Below are positions 31,318 to 36,201 of a stretch of 36,201 bases of DNA, piece after piece; within the stretch, counting starts at the first letter, position 1, and each line of letters starts with the position of its first letter. The stretch spans positions 1 to 36,201 of the forward strand of contig JAIKYZ010000038.1 of the NCBI GenBank assembly GCA_024682655.1, written 5' to 3'. Below the pieces are notes generated by a model. That model did not search any database and had not been told where the DNA came from. It was given only the letters and a program-made list of their open reading frames with translations. Source of the DNA: Treponema sp. GTDB lineage: Bacteria > Spirochaetota > Spirochaetia > Treponematales > Treponemataceae. The translations under genes and the position numbers were made by a program.

Positions 31318-33084
31318 ATGTCTAATATGAAGAAATTATGTGGCGGAATGGAAAAAAAATATGTACTGAACGCAGTACTTTCTCCGCTTGTTATGATTGG
31401 CGAAGTTTTAATGGAAGTTATTATTCCATTTGTAATGGCCAAAATCATTGATGTAGGAATTGGCAAATTAGATCTTCCTTATGTTATTAAAACAGGTCTT
31501 TTAATGATTGGTTTAGCCTGTATCTCACTTATTTGTGGCGTTTTGGGAACTTATTTTTCTACCTATGCAGCTCAGGGATATGCTTATAACCTGCGTAAAA
31601 AACTTTTTGACAGAATACAAAGTTTTTCTTTTGCCAATATTGATAAATTCAGTTCGGCTTCTCTGGTAACAAGACTTACAACCGATATTACAATGTCGCA
31701 GAACGTATTCCGTATGATGATTCATATGTTCTTCCGTTCTCCAATTATGCTGGTTGCCGGATCCTTTATGGCCTTTAAGATTAATGCAAGACTTGCCCTT
31801 GTATTTTTAGTAAGTGTACCAATTATTGCTTTGGGACTGGTTATTATTTCCTCAATGGCTTATCCACGCTTTGAAAAGATGATGCATCGCCTTGATGATA
31901 TGAACAGAACCGTTCAGGAAAATCTTATCAGTATAAGAGTTGTTAAGGCTTTTGTTCGCGGTGAATACGAAGAGGAAAAATTCTATAAGGCCGCAGAAAA
32001 TGTAAAAAATGCCCAGGTAAGAGCAGAAAAACTTGTAATCTTCCTTATGCCACTTATGCAGCTGGTTATGTATTTAACAATGATTGCCGTAATGTGGTTT
32101 GGTGGAAGACAGGTTGTCTTTGGTTCTATGCAGGCCGGGGAATTAATAAGTTTCTTTACTTATGTAACTCAGGTTTTGTCTTCTTTGATGATGCTTGGAA
32201 TGTTATTTATTTCTATTGTAATGGTTAGAGCTTCAAATCACCGTATTATTGAAGTATTAGATGAAATTCCAGATATTGATAATCCATCTGAAGCAGAAAA
32301 GGTAATGGAAGTAAAAGATGGTTCAATTAAATTTAAGAATGTAAATTTCAGTTACAACAAAAAGAAAGAAAACTGCATTCTTACAGATATTAATCTGGAT
32401 ATAAAATCTGCTTCTGTAGTGGGAATTATCGGAGGTACAGGTTCGTCTAAAACAAGCCTTGTTTCCCTTATTCCCCGTCTTTATGAAGTATTTAGCGGCA
32501 GTGTAGAAGTAGCCGGTGTTGATGTTCGTAAATATGACCTTAAAGTTTTACGTGACTCAGTTGCCATGGTTTTACAGAAAAATGTTTTATTTAGCGGAAG
32601 TATAAAAGATAATCTTCGCTGGGGTAATCAAGATGCCAGTGATGAAGAAATAATTGAGGCCTGTAAAGCGGCTGATGCAGATACTTTTATTCAGTCTTTC
32701 CCAGATAAATATGAAACTGATTTAGGCCAGGGTGGTGTAAACGTTTCTGGAGGTCAAAAACAGAGACTTTGTATAGCCCGAGCTCTTTTGAAGAAACCTA
32801 AGATTTTAATCCTGGATGATTCAACTTCGGCTGTAGATACTGCAACAGAATCAAGAATTAGAAATTCTTTACATGAACTTGCCCCAGATACAACAAAAAT
32901 CATAATTGCCCAGAGAATCTCTTCTGTAAAAGATGCAGATGTAATTGTTGTTATGGATGACGGTAAGGTTAGCGGAATTGGAAGTCATGAAGAACTTCTC
33001 AAATCAAATGAGATTTATCGCGAAGTTTACGAAAGTCAGCAGCAGGGTAGCGGGGACGCTGATCTTGCAGGAGGTGATGAATAA
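31318..33084 (+). CDS. ABC exporter half, degenerate ATPase site subunit
   Basis: A 588-residue half-transporter: six-helix membrane domain (about 15-305) and NBD. Walker A is GGTGSSKT (372-379), with serine where the third glycine is usual. The signature NVSGGQKQR is intact, but Walker B ends DD (500-501) where the catalytic residue is normally Glu. The switch is Gln532 in IAQRIS instead of His. These changes mark the non-hydrolysing site of a heterodimeric exporter. The stop overlaps the start of the next, canonical subunit (TAATG). No ribosome-binding site precedes the ATG; in-frame ATGs 3 and 10 codons on are alternatives. Substrate unknown; drug or lipid efflux is typical. Confidence 0.9.
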   Translation: MSNMKKLCGGMEKKYVLNAVLSPLVMIGEVLMEVIIPFVMAKIIDVGIGKLDLPYVIKTGLLMIGLACISLICGVLGTYFSTYAAQGYAYNLRKKLFDRIQSFSFANIDKFSSASLVTRLTTDITMSQNVFRMMIHMFFRSPIMLVAGSFMAFKINARLALVFLVSVPIIALGLVIISSMAYPRFEKMMHRLDDMNRTVQENLISIRVVKAFVRGEYEEEKFYKAAENVKNAQVRAEKLVIFLMPLMQLVMYLTMIAVMWFGGRQVVFGSMQAGELISFFTYVTQVLSSLMMLGMLFISIVMVRASNHRIIEVLDEIPDIDNPSEAEKVMEVKDGSIKFKNVNFSYNKKKENCILTDINLDIKSASVVGIIGGTGSSKTSLVSLIPRLYEVFSGSVEVAGVDVRKYDLKVLRDSVAMVLQKNVLFSGSIKDNLRWGNQDASDEEIIEACKAADADTFIQSFPDKYETDLGQGGVNVSGGQKQRLCIARALLKKPKILILDDSTSAVDTATESRIRNSLHELAPDTTKIIIAQRISSVKDADVIVVMDDGKVSGIGSHEELLKSNEIYREVYESQQQGSGDADLAGGDE

Positions 33085-35045
33085 TGCCACCAGTAAGAAC
33101 AAAAGGTTTAGGAAAACCTAAAAATGCAAAGAAAACAATAGGTAGAATTATATCTTATATGGGGAAATTTAAAGCCCTCTGGTTACTGGTACTTCTTTGT
33201 GTACTTGTAAGTTCCGGGGCTTCTGTAATAGGAAGTTATTTAATTAAACCTGCAATAAACAATTACATTCTTCCAATGTTTAAAACTCTAGCAGAGGGAG
33301 GCAGTCTTGAAGATATTGGACCTTTGATGCTTTCTTTTGGAAAATTATTGATTGGAGTTTTAATTTTATTTTTGCTTGGAGTTTTTGCTTCCTGGAGTAA
33401 TCAGAGACTTATGCTTTATATTTCAACTAAGACTCTTTTTACAATCAGAACAGATTTATTTAATAGACTCGAAAAATTGCCAATTAAATTTTACGATGGC
33501 CATACCCACGGGGAATTGATGTCTCGTTTTACAAATGATACAGATACCCTCCGCGAAATGATGAGTCAGACAATACCTCAATTATTTTCTTCTACAATTA
33601 CTGTACTTGGAGTACTTGTAATGATGATTGTTTTAAGTCCTCTTTTAACAATCCTTGTACTCTTTACAATGTTCCTGATTTTCCAGTTGATTAAAGTGAT
33701 TGGAAAAAAATCTGCCAACGCCTTTAGGGCTAATCAAGAGGCAATTGGAAAAGTTAATGGTTTTATAGAGGAAATGATTGAGGGGCAGAAAGTCATTAAA
33801 GTCTTTAATCACGAAAGTATTGCTAAAAATGAATTTGCTTCTTTGAATGAAAATTTAAGAAAGGCCGGAACAGATGCCATGACTTATGGTGGTGTTATGG
33901 GCCCTGTAACAAATAATCTTTCACACGCTCAATATGCAATAATAGCAATTATTTCTTCTGCAATTATGATTTTAGGACAGTCAAAGGCCGGTTTGTTGAA
34001 CTGGTTTACAGGAATGCTTGATATTGGTACAATCGCAGCCTTTTTGCAGTACACCCGTTCTTTTAGTCAGCCAATAGGAATGATGAGTATGCAGGCAAAT
34101 TCTGTATTGAATGCTCTTGCCGGTGCCGAAAGAATTTTTGGAATTATTGATGAAGAGGAAGAAGTTGACCAGGGTAAATACACTCTTGTAAATGCTTATG
34201 AAGCTCAGGAAAAAAATGGAAATGAAAAACTTGTTCAGTCCTTTGGAAAAACCGGTGAATGGGCATGGAAAAATCCTGCAGATTCTTCATTACATAAATT
34301 ACGGGGCGAAGTAGTATTTGACCACGTTACTTTTGTTTATAGACCAGAAAAAACAGTTTTACACGATGTTACAATTCACGCAAAACCAGGTATGAAAATT
34401 GCTCTTGTTGGTTCAACTGGTTCTGGAAAAACAACAACAATCAATCTTCTTACCCGTTTTTATGATGTTCCGGCAGAAAATGGAAAGATTACTTATGATG
34501 GAATTCCTTTAAACGAAATATCAAAAGATGCTTTAAGAAAATCTCTGGGAATGGTTCAGCAGGATACTCATTTATTTACAGGCACAATCAAAGATAATAT
34601 CCGCTATGGAAATCTTGATGCTTCTGATTCACAGATTTATGAGGCTGCAAAATTAGCAAATGCAGATCATTTTATACGACACCTTCCTGAGGGCTATGAC
34701 ACAGTGATTACTGGAGATGGTTCAAGTCTTAGTCAGGGACAGAGACAGTTACTTTCAATTGCCCGTGCAGCCGTTGCAAATCCTCCTGTTCTTATTCTTG
34801 ATGAAGCAACTTCTTCTATTGATACCAGAACAGAAAAAATGATTGAAAAGGGTATGGATGGACTTATGAAGGGTAGAACTTCTTTTGTAATTGCCCACCG
34901 ACTTTCGACAGTTCGTAATGCTGATGAAATTATTGTTCTTGAACACGGAAAAATAATCGAAAGAGGAACCCATGATCAGTTGATAGCAGCTAAAGGCCGT
35001 TATTATTTCTTATACACAGGAAATAGAATCAGTCTTGATGAATAG
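33084..35045 (+). CDS. ABC exporter half, catalytic subunit
   Basis: A 653-residue partner of the preceding gene. Membrane domain is about 25-345. An insertion of about 45 residues (around 370-415, with GEWAWKNP) joins it to the NBD. Walker A is GSTGSGKTT, Walker B ends DE with E574, and the switch His605 sits in IAHRLST, all canonical. The signature is LSQGQ (549-553) instead of LSGGQ. Pairing this with the partner's good signature gives one active and one inactive site, as in TM287/288 or LmrCD. GGAGGTG lies 8 bases before the ATG, inside the upstream gene. A hairpin follows its stop. Confidence 0.92.
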   Translation: MPPVRTKGLGKPKNAKKTIGRIISYMGKFKALWLLVLLCVLVSSGASVIGSYLIKPAINNYILPMFKTLAEGGSLEDIGPLMLSFGKLLIGVLILFLLGVFASWSNQRLMLYISTKTLFTIRTDLFNRLEKLPIKFYDGHTHGELMSRFTNDTDTLREMMSQTIPQLFSSTITVLGVLVMMIVLSPLLTILVLFTMFLIFQLIKVIGKKSANAFRANQEAIGKVNGFIEEMIEGQKVIKVFNHESIAKNEFASLNENLRKAGTDAMTYGGVMGPVTNNLSHAQYAIIAIISSAIMILGQSKAGLLNWFTGMLDIGTIAAFLQYTRSFSQPIGMMSMQANSVLNALAGAERIFGIIDEEEEVDQGKYTLVNAYEAQEKNGNEKLVQSFGKTGEWAWKNPADSSLHKLRGEVVFDHVTFVYRPEKTVLHDVTIHAKPGMKIALVGSTGSGKTTTINLLTRFYDVPAENGKITYDGIPLNEISKDALRKSLGMVQQDTHLFTGTIKDNIRYGNLDASDSQIYEAAKLANADHFIRHLPEGYDTVITGDGSSLSQGQRQLLSIARAAVANPPVLILDEATSSIDTRTEKMIEKGMDGLMKGRTSFVIAHRLSTVRNADEIIVLEHGKIIERGTHDQLIAAKGRYYFLYTGNRISLDE

Positions 35046-35050
35046 AATTT

Positions 35051-35110
35051 AATTGCAGTCTGGCTTATTGAATGGCCCTTTACCCCTAAGATAAGCCGGC
35101 TCCTGCAATT
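35051..35110. other. Nested inverted repeat between ABC operon and valS
   Basis: AATTGCAG (35051-35058) pairs with CTGCAATT (35103-35110), and inside it GGCTTAT (35062-35068) pairs with ATAAGCC (35091-35097). The right arm overlaps the -35 box of the valS promoter. No T-tract follows, so it is not a standard terminator; a short repeat element or a supercoil-dependent cruciform is possible. Confidence 0.45.
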
Positions 35111-35137
35111 GAAAATACCTTCCAAAAACACTATAAT
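35109..35137 (+). promoter_or_regulatory. valS promoter
   Basis: TTGAAA (35109-35114), a 17-bp spacer and a perfect TATAAT (35132-35137), 35 bases before the valS ATG. The ribosome-binding site is GGAAGG (35160-35165). Confidence 0.68.
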
Positions 35138-35172
35138 TTTTGCAATATTTTTATATTTTGGAAGGATGAAAA

Positions 35173-36201
35173 ATGAAAGCTATTGAACTTGAAAAAGCTT
35201 ACGATCCTAAATCTTTTGAGGACCGCATTTACAACGAATGGGAAGGTAAAGGTTATTTTAAGCCTGCCAGTGATGAAAAATCGCCGGTTCATGCACAGTA
35301 TAAGTGCCAGTGTGAAGACTGTAACAAAAAAACTAATACCTATTCTGTCGTCATTCCTCCTCCAAATGTAACCGGCGTTCTCCACATGGGACACGGTTTA
35401 AACAACACCCTCCAGGATATTGTAGTTCGTTATCACCGTATGAAGGGAGATAATACTCTTTGGGTAACAGGTACTGACCATGCCGGCATTGCAACACAGA
35501 ACGTTGTAGAACGCCAGCTCAAAAAAGAAGGTCTTACCCGTAATGACCTTGGCCGCGAAAAGTTCCTGGAACGTACTTGGGCTGTAAAAGAAGATCACCA
35601 TAATACAATCGTAAAACAGCAGAGAAAACTTGGAAACTCAACAGACTGGGAACGCGAGCGCTTTACCTATGATGAAGGTTTGTCTGCCGCTGTTCGCGAT
35701 GTATTCGTAACTCTTTATGAACGCGGACTTATGTACCGTGGTAAACGCCTTGTAAACTGGTGTCCTCGTTGTGGTACTGCTCTTGCTGATGATGAAGTTG
35801 ACCACGAAGATACACAGGGTGCAATGTACCACCTTTACTATGAATATGCTGATGGTTCTGGAAAAATTGAAGTTGCTACAACTCGTCCAGAAACCTTCTT
35901 TGGTGATACAGCCGTTGCAGTAAATCCTAACGACGACCGCTATAAGGCTATTGTTGGAAAGAAACTTAAACTTCCTCTTACGGGAAAAGAAATTCCAATT
36001 ATTGCTGATGATTATGTTGATATGGCCTTTGGAACTGGTATGGTAAAAATTACTCCAGCTCATGACCCTAACGACTGGGAAGTTGGTAAACGCCATAATC
36101 TTGAAGTTATCAACCTTCTTACTCCAGATGGAAAACTCAACGAAAATGTTCCAGAAAAGTATCGTGGACTTAAACCTGAAGCAGCCCGTAAGCTTGTAAT
36201 T
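35173..36201 (+). CDS. valS: Valyl-tRNA synthetase, N-terminal part
   Basis: Charges tRNA-Val. The 343 residues present are about two-fifths of the usual length; the frame is open to the window edge. The class I signature is HMGH (71-74) after IPPPNVTG. The editing (CP1) domain starts with VNWCPRCGTALADDE, a zinc-type pair, and includes ATTRPETFFGDTAVAV and the GMVKITPAHDPND editing-site strand. The start is the ATG at 35173 because the ATG at 35166 runs into a stop after six codons. Between the N-terminal helix and the catalytic core is a short Cys-containing insertion (C45, C47, C50), unusual as far as I recall. Expressed from its own promoter. Confidence 0.95.
   Translation, partial: MKAIELEKAYDPKSFEDRIYNEWEGKGYFKPASDEKSPVHAQYKCQCEDCNKKTNTYSVVIPPPNVTGVLHMGHGLNNTLQDIVVRYHRMKGDNTLWVTGTDHAGIATQNVVERQLKKEGLTRNDLGREKFLERTWAVKEDHHNTIVKQQRKLGNSTDWERERFTYDEGLSAAVRDVFVTLYERGLMYRGKRLVNWCPRCGTALADDEVDHEDTQGAMYHLYYEYADGSGKIEVATTRPETFFGDTAVAVNPNDDRYKAIVGKKLKLPLTGKEIPIIADDYVDMAFGTGMVKITPAHDPNDWEVGKRHNLEVINLLTPDGKLNENVPEKYRGLKPEAARKLVI

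Noticed and set aside
35046..35172. T-box leader for valS
   Set aside because: The hairpin lies upstream of the promoter -10 box and no T-box consensus or terminator follows.

Overview
The window reads as chromosome from a host-associated spirochaete, most likely a gut or rumen Treponema. It is AT-rich and densely coded. Supporting signs are a DUF5312-like protein, an hflK-hflC pair followed by a lineage-type membrane protein, and an Mla-type lipid transport operon implying an outer membrane. This assignment is inference from gene content; no rRNA or other marker is present. I see 30 genes (valS is cut by the right edge) and no tRNA, rRNA, CRISPR, phage or transposase gene.

Layout. 1-450 is a gene-free, G-rich block of direct repeats and hairpins downstream of trpE. 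trpE (minus) has a strong promoter carrying three exact copies of an 18-bp operator. A cytoplasmic GH27 alpha-galactosidase and a small Cys-rich protein follow on the plus strand, then a GC-rich repeat and a minus-strand peptidase-U32-like protein. 4541-7660 is a metal-uptake locus: a membrane-anchored HMA protein, feoA, a FeoB with changed permeation motifs, and a Cys-rich FeoC-like protein. Two TTAG-N6-CTAA palindromes sit on its promoters and a terminator closes it. 7717-11333 encodes two paralogous exported proteins with a beta-rich N-terminus and a transglutaminase-like domain; the first lacks the catalytic residues. Two 124-bp triple-hairpin repeats follow.

11690-18320 is a plus-strand run: a channel-like RCK protein with an altered selectivity filter, a stand-alone cyclic-nucleotide-binding protein, an ArsB/NhaD-type transporter, rsgA and mutS2. 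A fresh promoter then drives mlaE-mlaF-mlaD, a TPR lipoprotein and a methyltransferase. A 123-bp MITE-like palindrome separates these from the minus-strand dapA-asd pair. A DUF5312-like gene overlaps pgeF on the plus strand and meets, tail to tail, a minus-strand operon of hflK, hflC and a pseudokinase-like membrane protein. Last come a heterodimeric ABC exporter and the start of valS.

Most interesting points: the trpE operators; the channel/cNMP-sensor/transporter operon; the tandem triple-hairpin repeats; the active/inactive transglutaminase pair; the variant Feo locus with its operators; the pseudokinase beside HflKC; and the nested-palindrome MITE. All functional statements come from reading motifs; no database search was run.
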